DNA of 64,000 bases from Virgibacillus sp. MSJ-26. GTDB lineage: Bacteria; Bacillota; Bacilli; Bacillales; Amphibacillaceae. Numbering within the stretch: position 1 is the stretch's first letter; the number at the start of each line of letters is the position of its first letter. Shown here piece by piece: positions 1 through 8,936 of this stretch. The stretch lies in assembly GCF_018918075.1 (NCBI RefSeq), contig NZ_JAHLPW010000007.1:62001-126000 (forward strand). Reading direction: 5' to 3'. The notes below the pieces were generated by a model that saw only the letters and a list, made by a program, of their open reading frames with translations, did no database searches and was not told the DNA's origin. A program made the position numbers and the translations under genes.

Positions 1-7
1 CTTATCC

Positions 8-1489
8 TTATTTATCAGGTAAAACAGCATCTATATAAATTTCTGGATTCATTAATGTATGTGCCGCATCATTGACATAAACAGCAATTGATTCTGCTCC
101 AACACCCAAGACAAAGGTAGCAACACTTAGAATTATTGAAGGTATTAACCAACTCTTTTTTAATGGTGGTTCATCTTCAATACTTAAAATGGTCTCGCCC
201 CAGAAACAGTTCATAAAAATACGCAATAACGAATATAAAACAAATAGACTTGAGATAAACGCTAGAGCAAGAAGAACAAAATTCCCCTTTTCGACTGCCG
301 CTCCTCCTACAAGCACTTTACCCAGAAATCCGCTAAAAGGTGGAATGCCCGCTAAGGAGAGTGTCACGATAAAGACAAGCCATCCTAAAACTGGGTAGTT
401 GCGAATGAGTCCACTCATCTGATTCAATCGGTTTTTTCCCGTTAAGGCAATCATTGTTCCTACCAGTAAAAATAGAAGTGCTTTAACGATCATATCGTGA
501 ATAAGATAGTATATTGACCCTTCCAATGCCACTGTACTAAATACTGCTAGTCCAACCATGATAAATCCAACGGCAATTACAACATTAAAAGCTGCTATTT
601 GCCTCAAATCTTTATAGGCAATTGCGCCAATGCTACCAATGATTAACGTTACAGCTGCCATAACTCCTATTAACGTATGGGTAATGGCTGGTTCATGATT
701 GAATATAAGTGTAAAAATCCGAAACATCGCGTAAATACCGACTTTAGTTAAAAGTGCTCCAAATAATGCCGCTACGGCTGTGGGCGGTACACTGTATGAT
801 CCAGGCAGCCAGAAGTAAAGTAATAATCCAGATTTCAAACTAAACACAATTAATAATAAAATACTAATTGTCGTTAACAACGGCGTTTGACCAACTTCTG
901 AAACCCTCACGGCTAAATGGGCCATATTCAATGTTCCTAAAGTTCCGTATAAGTAAGCAATTGCTACAAGGAATATCCAAGATGATAAAACATTGATTGC
1001 AATATATTTAATCGATTCACGAAGCTGATCTTTTTTTCCACCAATCATAACAAGAATATAAGACGCCACAAGCATAACTTCAAAACAAACAAAAAGGTTA
1101 AATAAATCGCCTGTTAGAAAAGATCCGTTTACACCAGCAATAAGAAATTGAACAAATGAGTAAAAAAACATCGATTCAAGGGCTCTTCCAATCGTCGCAA
1201 AGGCATAGAGTAAACAGACCAATGTCACAAAACTGGTCGTTACAACTAGTAACATTGAGAATGAGTCAGCCACGAAAACAATCCCGAAAGGGGCTTTCCA
1301 CTCTCCAAACTCTAATGTTAAAATACCATTTGTTTGAATTTGTTTAAGAAGATAAAGCCCCAAACCACCTGAAAAAATAACAGATAGAACACTCACCCAA
1401 CGCTGTATTTTTATATATGGTCTAAGAAATATAAGGATAATTCCAATCAAAATAGGAATCACCATGGGTAAGACAATTAGATTACTCAT
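8..1489 (-). CDS. mrpD: Na+/H+ antiporter subunit D (Mrp complex)
   Basis: Membrane subunit of the multi-subunit Mrp cation/proton antiporter, homologous to the NuoL/M/N proton-pumping subunits of complex I. The 493-residue protein is almost entirely hydrophobic helices. Glu137 (in VCFEVML) and Lys219 (in FSLKSG) fall exactly where the functionally important MrpD Glu and Lys lie in the alkaliphile proteins. Its start overlaps the end of mrpC by 8 bases, so translation is probably coupled. Full length; mrpE, F and G should follow beyond the left edge of the window. The family is known to export Na+ and support growth at high pH or salt. Confidence 0.95.
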   Translation of the reverse strand: MSNLIVLPMVIPILIGIILIFLRPYIKIQRWVSVLSVIFSGGLGLYLLKQIQTNGILTLEFGEWKAPFGIVFVADSFSMLLVVTTSFVTLVCLLYAFATIGRALESMFFYSFVQFLIAGVNGSFLTGDLFNLFVCFEVMLVASYILVMIGGKKDQLRESIKYIAINVLSSWIFLVAIAYLYGTLGTLNMAHLAVRVSEVGQTPLLTTISILLLIVFSLKSGLLLYFWLPGSYSVPPTAVAALFGALLTKVGIYAMFRIFTLIFNHEPAITHTLIGVMAAVTLIIGSIGAIAYKDLRQIAAFNVVIAVGFIMVGLAVFSTVALEGSIYYLIHDMIVKALLFLLVGTMIALTGKNRLNQMSGLIRNYPVLGWLVFIVTLSLAGIPPFSGFLGKVLVGGAAVEKGNFVLLALAFISSLFVLYSLLRIFMNCFWGETILSIEDEPPLKKSWLIPSIILSVATFVLGVGAESIAVYVNDAAHTLMNPEIYIDAVLPDK

Positions 1490-1820
1490 CTTTGAAACCT
1501 CTCAATGCATTTAAATTATCAGTTCCCGTCTTTTGATACGTCCGATATGCCAAAACTAGAAAAATGGCTGTTACAGCAAAGTTAATGACTATGGCTGTTA
1601 AGATTAGAGCTTGTGGCAGTGCGTCTGTATATGTTTTTAGTTCTTCACCGAGAAGTGGAGGTCCCCCTTTTTTTAGACCGCCCATCGCCATTAAGAGTAA
1701 ATGTACAGCATGAGAGAGGAGTGCTGAGCCCAAAATGATTCTGATAAGATTTCTAGATAAAAATAAATAAGTGGCAATCATAACTAAAATGCCTGCTAGA
1801 ATAATAATTACACTCTCCAT
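1482..1820 (-). CDS. mrpC: Na+/H+ antiporter subunit C (Mrp complex)
   Basis: Small membrane subunit (112 aa) homologous to NuoK, with three predicted membrane helices. It starts with ATG three bases after the mrpB stop and overlaps mrpD by 8 bases, in the canonical order A-B-C-D. The family is needed for assembly and activity of the Mrp complex. The loop rich in Gly, Lys and Pro around residues 48-56 is typical of MrpC. No unusual features. Confidence 0.94.
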   Translation of the reverse strand: MESVIIILAGILVMIATYLFLSRNLIRIILGSALLSHAVHLLLMAMGGLKKGGPPLLGEELKTYTDALPQALILTAIVINFAVTAIFLVLAYRTYQKTGTDNLNALRGFKDE

Positions 1821-1823
1821 CAG

Positions 1824-2249
1824 CTACACATCCTCACTTATGCCTAAAATAATTGTCACCACAACACCCACAACAGCAAGGGACACACCAGCTTCGAATA
1901 ATGTGACTGTCCCCATTTCAGTCTTCCCAATAAGAGGAAATGTTTTGCTCGTAAACGTATGTGTTAAAAAAGACTTTCCGTTAAATATTGCTAAAAAACC
2001 AGTTGTTACTGAAAGAAAAACACCTACCGCAGCAACCACAACGAAATTTAATGGCAAGCCACTATTGACTGTTTCAACATCAAACGATAAATAAAGTAGA
2101 ACAAAAGCGGAGGAAAGAACCAATCCTGAAATAAAACCACCACCAGGTTGGTTATGCCCAGCGATAAATAAGTAAATCGCTAAAGTTAGGATGATAAACA
2201 CAACGACTTTAGTCACCATATGCAGTATGACATCATTAGTCTCCTTCAA
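1824..2249 (-). CDS. mrpB: Na+/H+ antiporter subunit B (Mrp complex)
   Basis: MnhB-domain membrane subunit of 141 aa with about four helices and the characteristic GHNQPGGGFISGL stretch near residue 30. The start lies 14 bases inside the mrpA reading frame and its own ribosome site is within mrpA, so it is translationally coupled. The length is normal for the stand-alone MrpB of Bacillaceae. Confidence 0.94.
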   Translation of the reverse strand: MKETNDVILHMVTKVVVFIILTLAIYLFIAGHNQPGGGFISGLVLSSAFVLLYLSFDVETVNSGLPLNFVVVAAVGVFLSVTTGFLAIFNGKSFLTHTFTSKTFPLIGKTEMGTVTLFEAGVSLAVVGVVVTIILGISEDV

Positions 2250-4644
2250 TATTTTCCTCCCCTTTCCACTTCTTTAATTTTAGTATCGAATAAACACCAA
2301 TACCTCCAATGAATAAAACAACCACTTCAAGCATCGTATCAAAGGCACGGAAGTCTCCTAAAATAGCATTCACGATGTTATTTCCACCAGCCAACTCATC
2401 GGCATCTTCGAAAAATAATGACACTTGTTCAAATAAATTACCACTGTTCACAGAAAGTCCGATAACGATAAAAATGAGACCAACAGCAACGGAAATAAGC
2501 ATATTCGTTATTTTTGAAGACGGAGGAGAACTTTCTTTTTTCCATTCAGGCAGAAAGTAAAAACAGAGTAAAAACAAGACAGTGGTTACCGTTTCAATAA
2601 TCGTTTGAGTCAAAGCCAAGTCAGGGGCGCGGAATAAAACAAAGAAAAAGGCGATTGAAAAACCTATAACGCCATTTAGTAAAATTGCAGTCAACCTTGA
2701 CTTAGCAAATAATATTGCAAATCCCGCAGTGAGTATGATGACAACAAAGATCCATTCATACGAGCTAACAGGAGAATCTTGAGATAAATCAAATGAAAAT
2801 GCCCCAGTATAGATAAATACTCCACCTGTTACGGCAACTAGGAAAAGATAAATATAAACTAAATAATCACGTAAAAACCCTGTCATATAGAGTTTTGTAA
2901 GTTTTGCTGATCCTTTTTCCATTCCTGATAACGAGTGATTGTACACGGCATCAAATGACCGTGTCTCCGGGAATAATCGATAAACCCCTCTCCAACGATG
3001 AAGGGTTAGATAAAGGAATCCTCCAACCAACACAATGGCTATAGTCATCATAAGTTCCGTATTAAACCCATGCCAAGCTGTAATGGAATACGCATCAAGT
3101 TGCAATGTCATTGAGGGAAATATATGCCCCAAAGCCGGGTAAATTAAATACTTTCCAACAAGGTTTGGGAAGAAGAAAATTCCAACTACAAATAAACCTA
3201 AAATAATAGGTGAAATAAGCATTCCTATTGGAGGTTCAAATTGCTTGTTTTCATGATGTCTTCCTTTGTACTCTCCGAAAAATGTTTTAAACACGATAAT
3301 CATACAATAAACAAACGTAAATACACTAGCACCCCATGCAATAACCGAGAAAAGAGTTCCCCAAGTGTTTAAAGAAAATATATCCAAATTCGAAACATTT
3401 AAAGCTGAAGTAAAAAACATTTCTTTACTCAAGAAACCATTGAAGGGTGGTAATCCAGCCATTGAAAAACTACCTATCATAGCAATTGTAAAAGAGACTG
3501 GCATTAATGATATTAAGCCACCTAATCTGCGAATATCTCTCGTCCCCATTTGTAAGTCAATAATTCCAATGACCATAAATAAGGCACCCTTAAATGTAGA
3601 GTGGTTCACTAAATGAAATAAAGCTGCAAACACGGCCTGAGTATAAACAACCGATTTCGGACTATAACCAGCATGTAAAGCAGCTGAACCAAACCCAAGC
3701 ATACTCATAATCATTCCTAGCTGACTAACGGTTGAATACGCAAGAAGGGCTTTTAAATCGGTTTGTTTCACGGCAAAAAAGGATCCCACAAACAAAGTAA
3801 TAATTCCAACTCCACTCACAAGCCAGAACCATAAATCGCCTCCACCAAATATTGGCGTAAACCTGGCAACGAGATAAATCCCCGCTTTAACCATTGTGGC
3901 TGAGTGCAAGTAAGCACTAACAGGTGTAGGTGCCTCCATTGCGTCAGGCAACCATATATGGAAAGGGAATTGAGCCGATTTTGTAAAGGCACCGATTAAA
4001 AGTAATATGAGGGCTGGAATAAATAAAGCATGATCTGAAATTGAATCAATTGATGAGGCAATCTCTCTAATACTCAATGTTCCAGTCATCGCATAAATCA
4101 TAATAAAACTCGCAAGCATCGCAAAACCGCCACTTACCGTAATGAGTAGTGACTTCTTAGCACCATACCGGGATTGTTTACGATGGTACCAAAAAGCAAT
4201 CAGTAAAAATGATGAGATACTCGTCAATTCCCAGAACACGTATAATGCCATCAAATTATCCGAGAAAATGACACCAAGCATTGCTCCCATAAATAAAAGC
4301 AGGTAAATATAGAAGTGAGTTAATGACTCTTTTGTGGATAAATAATAGATAGAATACAAAATAACAAGACTGCCAATCCCGGTAATCAACAAGCCGAAAA
4401 TCATACTTAACCCGTCTAAATATGTAGTAAACTCAATCCCATACGAGGGAATCCACTGCGATGAATTAATATAAGTTTCACCACGAGCAATCGTTGGGAT
4501 GAATCTCAGTAATGCTATAAATAATACAACTGGCACAACAAGTATGAACCAGCCAATGTGAGTTTGTTTGAATCGATTATTTATAAACGGAATAAAAATA
4601 GCGGCTAAAAAAGGAATGAAAATCGCTAAATTAATAGTTAACAA
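2236..4644 (-). CDS. mrpA: Na+/H+ antiporter subunit A (Mrp complex)
   Basis: Largest Mrp subunit (802 aa), a NuoL homologue with a C-terminal extension. Glu139 (in VFWEL) and Lys222 (in AFTKSAQ) match the key antiporter residues, and PDAMEAPTPVSAYLHSATMVKAG is the family signature around residues 233-255. The C-terminal third carries the DUF4040/MrpB-like segment with FRAPDLALTQ. I place the start at a TTG codon, seven bases after a GGAGG ribosome site; no nearby ATG fits better. First gene of the operon; the promoter should lie in the 585-base gap upstream. The complex exports Na+ and imports protons, fitting a salt- or alkali-adapted bacterium. Confidence 0.95.
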   Translation of the reverse strand: MLTINLAIFIPFLAAIFIPFINNRFKQTHIGWFILVVPVVLFIALLRFIPTIARGETYINSSQWIPSYGIEFTTYLDGLSMIFGLLITGIGSLVILYSIYYLSTKESLTHFYIYLLLFMGAMLGVIFSDNLMALYVFWELTSISSFLLIAFWYHRKQSRYGAKKSLLITVSGGFAMLASFIMIYAMTGTLSIREIASSIDSISDHALFIPALILLLIGAFTKSAQFPFHIWLPDAMEAPTPVSAYLHSATMVKAGIYLVARFTPIFGGGDLWFWLVSGVGIITLFVGSFFAVKQTDLKALLAYSTVSQLGMIMSMLGFGSAALHAGYSPKSVVYTQAVFAALFHLVNHSTFKGALFMVIGIIDLQMGTRDIRRLGGLISLMPVSFTIAMIGSFSMAGLPPFNGFLSKEMFFTSALNVSNLDIFSLNTWGTLFSVIAWGASVFTFVYCMIIVFKTFFGEYKGRHHENKQFEPPIGMLISPIILGLFVVGIFFFPNLVGKYLIYPALGHIFPSMTLQLDAYSITAWHGFNTELMMTIAIVLVGGFLYLTLHRWRGVYRLFPETRSFDAVYNHSLSGMEKGSAKLTKLYMTGFLRDYLVYIYLFLVAVTGGVFIYTGAFSFDLSQDSPVSSYEWIFVVIILTAGFAILFAKSRLTAILLNGVIGFSIAFFFVLFRAPDLALTQTIIETVTTVLFLLCFYFLPEWKKESSPPSSKITNMLISVAVGLIFIVIGLSVNSGNLFEQVSLFFEDADELAGGNNIVNAILGDFRAFDTMLEVVVLFIGGIGVYSILKLKKWKGEENIEGD

Positions 4645-5229
4645 AATGAATCCTCCAGTAACATGCCAGATATTTCAAAAGTTTCCTTTTAGACTTCTTT
4701 TAGCAAGACAATTTGAGATCATTCTATTTAAGTCACCCTTTTAAGACTTATACCTTGAAAACATATGGTCACTTGACTTATCGCACGGCAAGCAGGATAA
4801 TTAGAAGTTAAAAAAGGAAGTTAAAAATGACTTACATATATGGATAATAGGTATTATATATATCACCATCTATCCATAGTGGTATAATGAGGTTTATTTT
4901 TATATAAAGTTAATCAACTGTCACTCTAATTCACTAAAATACAACTATAGAATAAGCTATAGAGATAGTACAATACCTTAATTATACAATAAAGAAGTAT
5001 GCTCTGCATTTATAAGGTTTTCATACAGCAAATCACACACAAAAAGTTCATTATAATTTGGTTTATCTATGCGATTTTAATCACTAAATTACAATTTAAC
5101 CGGTTAGAGGTTTACGAAGTGTAAACAACGTGTTAAAATGATTTAGCTTTTGAAATACATTCTTAATCATAAATACATTTTTCATTTAAAATTATTGCAG
5201 ATTATGCGCATTTGGAGAGGTGAATCGTC
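4645..5229. other. 585-base intergenic region between divergent mrpA and usp-like gene
   Basis: No open reading frame with a convincing ribosome site is visible on either strand. It is very AT-rich, holds a TATAAT at 4883-4888 facing right without a good -35, and a small palindrome at 5110-5126. It must contain the promoters for mrpA (leftward) and the usp-like gene (rightward). I looked for c-di-AMP (ydaO-type) and other common riboswitch motifs and saw none. Confidence 0.5.
5110..5126. promoter_or_regulatory. small palindrome, possible operator
   Basis: GTTTAC and GTAAAC form a perfect inverted repeat around a 5-base centre. A TAAAAT hexamer lies 18 bases downstream of a TTTACG-like -35, so the palindrome would cover the -35 of a possible promoter for the usp-like gene. 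The regulator is unknown and chance is possible in such AT-rich DNA. Confidence 0.25.
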
Positions 5230-5904
5230 ATGAAAAAAATCAAAGGTCGGATGGATGAAAGTATTCTTGTTTGTACCTACTATGGTCCAAATGGGGAACG
5301 ATTAATCAGGCGCGGCCATAAATTGGCGACTATTCTTGATTGCCCTTTATATGTGTTAACTGTAGACCCACTTCCATATGATAAGTTTGATGCTGAAAAG
5401 TCGGGATATGTTGACCATTGGAAAGAGTTGGCTGACGAGCTTGATGTCGAAGAATTCATGCTGATTGACAACGAAAGGCGTCCTGCTGCCAAAGTCATTG
5501 CTGAAGTGGCTTATAACCTTAATATTACACAGATTATTATTGGGCAAACCCCTCAAAATAGGTGGGAAGAGATTACGAAAGGATCTTTCTCCAATGCATT
5601 ATTAAGGGAAATTACATTTATTGATGTGCATATTGTTTCAGTTGACCGAAGAATTAAAAGTACAGAAGAAGCTACGTTTGAAACAGGCGTCCTCGGTTAC
5701 CTGCGAAAATATGAGCACGAGTACCGACTAAGCTTTACGAGTTCGCATGATAATCATTATGAAGGTATTTTTTATAAAGAAATCGGAACAGACTTCAATA
5801 ATGGAATCTTTAAATTTGTCATTGACGGAAAGACATATCAAGTAAACGTCCAAGATGATAAAGTGCTTGATCCAATCAAACCACCGCCTAACTTAAAAGT
5901 TTAA
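5230..5904 (+). CDS. KdpD-type universal stress domain protein
   Basis: A 224-aa soluble protein. Residues about 9-142 match the universal-stress (Usp) domain found inside KdpD sensor kinases, including the GQTPQNRWEEITKGSFSNALL segment that mirrors the KdpD GxSxxxRW...GS element. There is no N-terminal KdpD Walker domain, no membrane helices and no kinase domain, so it is a stand-alone Usp, not KdpD. Residues 150-224 form a separate small C-terminal part I do not recognise. Good ribosome site (GGAGAGG). Divergent from the mrp operon, hinting at a role in ion homeostasis; that link is inference. KdpD Usp domains have been reported to bind c-di-AMP in Staphylococcus, but binding here is untested. 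Confidence 0.75.
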   Translation: MKKIKGRMDESILVCTYYGPNGERLIRRGHKLATILDCPLYVLTVDPLPYDKFDAEKSGYVDHWKELADELDVEEFMLIDNERRPAAKVIAEVAYNLNITQIIIGQTPQNRWEEITKGSFSNALLREITFIDVHIVSVDRRIKSTEEATFETGVLGYLRKYEHEYRLSFTSSHDNHYEGIFYKEIGTDFNNGIFKFVIDGKTYQVNVQDDKVLDPIKPPPNLKV

Positions 5905-5940
5905 AACAAAGGCCCGGACAGGGGATTTAGCTGACTAATC

Positions 5941-5976
5941 AAAAACGCAAGCGTCTTATTAGACACTTGCGTTTTT
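5941..5976. terminator. bidirectional terminator
   Basis: AAAAACGCAAG(C/T)GTC arms form a strong hairpin bounded by A and T runs. It sits between the convergent usp-like and plsC-like genes and can serve both. Confidence 0.9.
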
Positions 5977-5981
5977 ATATT

Positions 5982-6575
5982 CTATTTATCACTTATTTTA
6001 GTAGGCAGGTCATGTAATTCATTGTTTAACTGTTCCATCATGACTTCCATACCTTCTTTTCGTGACATGCCTTTAGGTAAATAAATTGGTTCTCCAAAAA
6101 TGATTCGCGGTTTTGTTCGTTTAAATAAATCACCAAAGTTATTTGGACCAACATAGGCAGCTGGAATAATGGGTACTTTTGAATGTCCTGCAATAGTCAC
6201 AGCACCCCGTTTTAGAGGTACTTCTTCACTAGTACGCGTTCCACTAGGGAATATGCCCACAACTTTATCTTCAGCTAGTAAACGACGAGGAACTTTAATG
6301 ACACTGGGCCCCGGGTTTTCACGGTCCACTGGAAAAGCATTTAACTTTCTCATTAACCATCTGAGCGGTCCCTTTTCAAACAGTTCTTTCTTCGCCATAT
6401 AATGAACTTGAGTAGGCATCACTGAAACACCGAGCCAAAGAATGTCCACCCAACCTGTATGTGTACATGCAATTACATAACCGCCTGATTTAGGTAAATT
6501 CTCTTTTTGAAAAACCTTAATCCTACCAAATAAACTTAAAAAGATTTTCACAACATTCGCTGCAAAATTATACAT
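5982..6575 (-). CDS. plsC: 1-acyl-sn-glycerol-3-phosphate acyltransferase family protein
   Basis: Membrane-associated acyltransferase of phospholipid synthesis, expected to convert lysophosphatidate to phosphatidate. The two catalytic blocks are clear: H39-TGWV-D44 (HX4D) and FPSGTR at 107-112. The usual FPEGTR glutamate is replaced by serine, a variation that occurs in some family members. The N-terminal hydrophobic stretch is consistent with membrane association. Length 197 aa is normal for Bacillus PlsC-like proteins. Single gene. The symbol rests on family membership; a paralogue with another acyl acceptor is possible. Confidence 0.85.
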   Translation of the reverse strand: MYNFAANVVKIFLSLFGRIKVFQKENLPKSGGYVIACTHTGWVDILWLGVSVMPTQVHYMAKKELFEKGPLRWLMRKLNAFPVDRENPGPSVIKVPRRLLAEDKVVGIFPSGTRTSEEVPLKRGAVTIAGHSKVPIIPAAYVGPNNFGDLFKRTKPRIIFGEPIYLPKGMSRKEGMEVMMEQLNNELHDLPTKISDK

Positions 6576-6740
6576 AATCGACCCCTCTTACAATTCTCTA
6601 ATTTAATACCATTTTACCACAAACTCTTATGACCTGATACTAATTTCTTGAAAAAGTCGCTTTTTATTTGAGTTTGCTCTAACATTATATAGTAAATCAA
6701 TGTATTAATGAATCAAATAACTTTTCAAAGGGTGATTGAA

Positions 6741-7397
6741 ATGAATAAAAATATTAAAGTCAAACAACCCATGCTTCCTCCCCACCTTGACGAGAAAACC
6801 TTTAACGTTCCACAAGATCACATCATATCCAATTGCATAATTGAGAGCTGTACTATAACTAATGATGACGTTGAACGTTTGATTTTTGAGCAAGTCATTT
6901 TTAACAATGTTGTATTCGAAGAGATTAATTGGCCAAGGGCTGAGTTAACCGATGTTCAATTTATTAATTGTGATTTGTCAAATGCTGACTTTAGTGAAAG
7001 CATTCTTCACAGAGTTGAATTTATCGACTGTAAAATGCTGGGGATCATCTTAGCAGATGCAACGTTCGGCAACGTTCTGTTTAAAAATGGACACGCCAAT
7101 TTAAGTTCATTTGGATTTTCTAAAATGAAGCAAGTTATCTTTGATTCATGCGCACTTGAACAGACAGATTTTTATGAATGTGAGTTTAATAAAGTAGGCT
7201 TTGATGCCTGCCACCTTAATGAAGCAAATTTTGCTAATACATCCTTAACTGGAGTTGATTTAAGTAATAGTTTCTTTGAGAGATTACAAATTACCTTAGA
7301 TGGCCTAAAAGGGTGTACGGTAACTAACGAACAGGCAGTTGGGTTTGCTAAAGCGTTGGGATTAAGGGTTAAGGATACTGAAGAAGGAGAATTATAA
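6741..7397 (+). CDS. pentapeptide-repeat protein, Qnr-like
   Basis: A 218-aa protein made of A(D/N)LXX-type pentapeptides (for example LSNADF, LNEANF, LTGVDLSNSFF) that should fold into a right-handed quadrilateral beta-helix. The length, an interruption in the repeats and the C-terminal helix with QAVGFAKALGL resemble Qnr/MfpA-type proteins, which shield DNA gyrase from quinolones. The start at 6741 follows AAAGGGTGA; a farther-upstream in-frame ATG at 6708 lacks a ribosome site. Single gene with its own hairpin downstream. Gyrase protection is inference; many chromosomal pentapeptide proteins have no known role. Confidence 0.75.
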   Translation: MNKNIKVKQPMLPPHLDEKTFNVPQDHIISNCIIESCTITNDDVERLIFEQVIFNNVVFEEINWPRAELTDVQFINCDLSNADFSESILHRVEFIDCKMLGIILADATFGNVLFKNGHANLSSFGFSKMKQVIFDSCALEQTDFYECEFNKVGFDACHLNEANFANTSLTGVDLSNSFFERLQITLDGLKGCTVTNEQAVGFAKALGLRVKDTEEGEL

Positions 7398-7419
7398 TAC
7401 TTATATTGTGAAAACTTTT

Positions 7420-7452
7420 GCGGTCACAGTGACTGAAGTAACGTGACCGCTT
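7420..7452. terminator. hairpin between convergent genes
   Basis: GCGGTCAC and GTGACCGC form a perfect 8-bp stem around a 15-base loop between the pentapeptide gene and the methyltransferase gene. The T tract is weak on both sides. Confidence 0.5.
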
Positions 7453-7466
7453 AGCATATATTTTGC

Positions 7467-8066
7467 TCATTGTTTAATCCCATAAAACTGAATAACGTGG
7501 GACTTTCCTTGGTGGAGTTCTCCTTCCTCCCGTTCCACTTCACCTAAGAAGAAATGCTTTATATTCCAATCTTGAAATGTTGCAAAAAATTCTTCAGGTT
7601 TATATAACATTTTTTCATCACGTGGCCCGCCAGTACCGTAGTTTAATTGATCTGGTGAATACACTTCACACAAAAAGCTTCCTCCGGGACGGATTGCCTT
7701 TTCTATGTTATTTAACGTTTTTTTCCTAAGTTCAGTCTCTAAATGACCGAAAACAAGTATAATATGGTCCCAAGTTTCTCGTTCCCAGGGTGCTTCACTA
7801 AGATCAACAAATGCTGTTTCTACATTAACACCTTTTTCTTCGGCGAGTTGATTTGTTTTCTTTAGGCCTTCTGAAGAAAAATCCCATGTCGAAACATCGT
7901 GCCCTAAAGTAGCTAAGTATACAGCATTTCGCCCTTCACCTTCAGCGACCGCCAACACTTTTCCTTGACGGAGTAGTGGCCCTTTTTCTTTAATAAATAC
8001 GTTTGGTTCTTTGCCATATGCATAATGTTTTTCACCAAAACGATTGTCCCAATGTTCTTTCGCCAT
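7467..8066 (-). CDS. class I SAM-dependent methyltransferase
   Basis: A 199-aa Rossmann-fold methyltransferase of the TehB/thiopurine-like group. The SAM-binding motif I is VLAVAEGEGRNAVYLA near residue 40, followed by DFSSEGL at the end of strand 2. The substrate cannot be read from sequence. I start at the ATG followed by GCGAAAGAAC because an AAAGG ribosome site lies nine bases upstream; an in-frame ATG three codons earlier directly abuts that site. Monocistronic. Confidence 0.85.
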   Translation of the reverse strand: MAKEHWDNRFGEKHYAYGKEPNVFIKEKGPLLRQGKVLAVAEGEGRNAVYLATLGHDVSTWDFSSEGLKKTNQLAEEKGVNVETAFVDLSEAPWERETWDHIILVFGHLETELRKKTLNNIEKAIRPGGSFLCEVYSPDQLNYGTGGPRDEKMLYKPEEFFATFQDWNIKHFFLGEVEREEGELHQGKSHVIQFYGIKQ

Positions 8067-8218
8067 GATCAACATCCTTTAATATATTGCTTTTCTACAT
8101 AATAGAATAACGTTAAACTATAACTTAGTCGATTTATCAGTCTCTACTTCATATTAACATTTAAGACTTATCTAATACATTTTGAAATGCCGATTATTGA
8201 GGCTTCCTATTTTCCCTT

Positions 8219-8247
8219 TTGATTTTTAATAAGGAAACGTCTATAAT
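8219..8247 (+). promoter_or_regulatory. sigma-A type promoter of queT
   Basis: TTGATT, a 17-base spacer and a perfect TATAAT. The expected start point lies about 15-20 bases before the preQ1 riboswitch, so the whole aptamer would be transcribed. Confidence 0.75.
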
Positions 8248-8270
8248 TAAATAGTTTAATATGATGCTTT

Positions 8271-8306
8271 CGTGGTTCGAGACCATCCCACGTTAAAAAA
8301 CTAAGG
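8271..8306 (+). promoter_or_regulatory. preQ1 class I riboswitch
   Basis: The P1 stem is CGTGG/CCACG with a TTCGAGACCAT loop, followed by the hallmark A-rich tail TTAAAAAACTAAGG, which pairs back into the loop as a pseudoknot. The last bases (CTAAGGAG) are also the ribosome site of queT, so ligand binding should hide the Shine-Dalgarno sequence and lower translation. The match to the minimal preQ1-I consensus is close and the downstream gene fits. Confidence 0.93.
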
Positions 8307-8318
8307 AGAGAATTAAAT

Positions 8319-8804
8319 ATGAAAATAAGAACACTTGTTACCAATGGACTGATAGCTGCTCTTTATATTGCAGTAACAGCACTTATTCAACCGTTTGGCT
8401 TTACAAACATCCAATTTCGTTTATCTGAGTTATTTAATCATTTAATTGTATTTAACAAAAAGTATTTCACAGGTATAGCTTTAGGTGTTTTGTTAGCAAA
8501 CTTACTTATGTCGGAATTCGGTATTTATGAAATTCCCTTCGGCTTAGGAATGACCGTGATTTCGCTTTTAATATCGATGGCTGTTGGGAAAGTTGTTAAA
8601 AACATATGGGTGCATATGACTTTAAATACAGTAATTTTTTCATTCAATACAGTTTTTCTTGCATGGATGTTTAAATTAGCAGCAGGATGGCCCTTTTTAT
8701 TCACCTGGGCGACATCAGCGATTAGTGAGTTTCTTGTGATGACTTTAGGGATGCCAATCATCTATATTCTTCATAAACGCCTTCATTTTGATAAACTCAT
8801 TTAA
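8319..8804 (+). CDS. queT: QueT family queuosine-precursor transporter
   Basis: Integral membrane protein of 161 aa with about five helices, the substrate-binding S component of an ECF-type transporter thought to import preQ0/preQ1 for tRNA queuosine modification. The N-terminal TNGLIAALYIAVTALIQPF and the NIQFRLSELFNHL segment are typical of the family. The preQ1-I riboswitch directly upstream supports the substrate independently. The energising ECF module (EcfA/T) is not in the window. Confidence 0.92.
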   Translation: MKIRTLVTNGLIAALYIAVTALIQPFGFTNIQFRLSELFNHLIVFNKKYFTGIALGVLLANLLMSEFGIYEIPFGLGMTVISLLISMAVGKVVKNIWVHMTLNTVIFSFNTVFLAWMFKLAAGWPFLFTWATSAISEFLVMTLGMPIIYILHKRLHFDKLI

Positions 8805-8936
8805 TATAACGCACTGTTGATGATGAAGGACAAGGTTCAAGGTTTTCACGAGATTTTGTACTTCATCTTGTACATTTATCACGTATAATAGGTTATAGTC
8901 TTATTTAAACTCTATTAAGAGAGAAGGGTCTATACG

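Noticed and set aside
4645..5229. c-di-AMP (ydaO) riboswitch upstream of mrpA
   Set aside because: Conserved aptamer blocks not seen; the region is too AT-rich.
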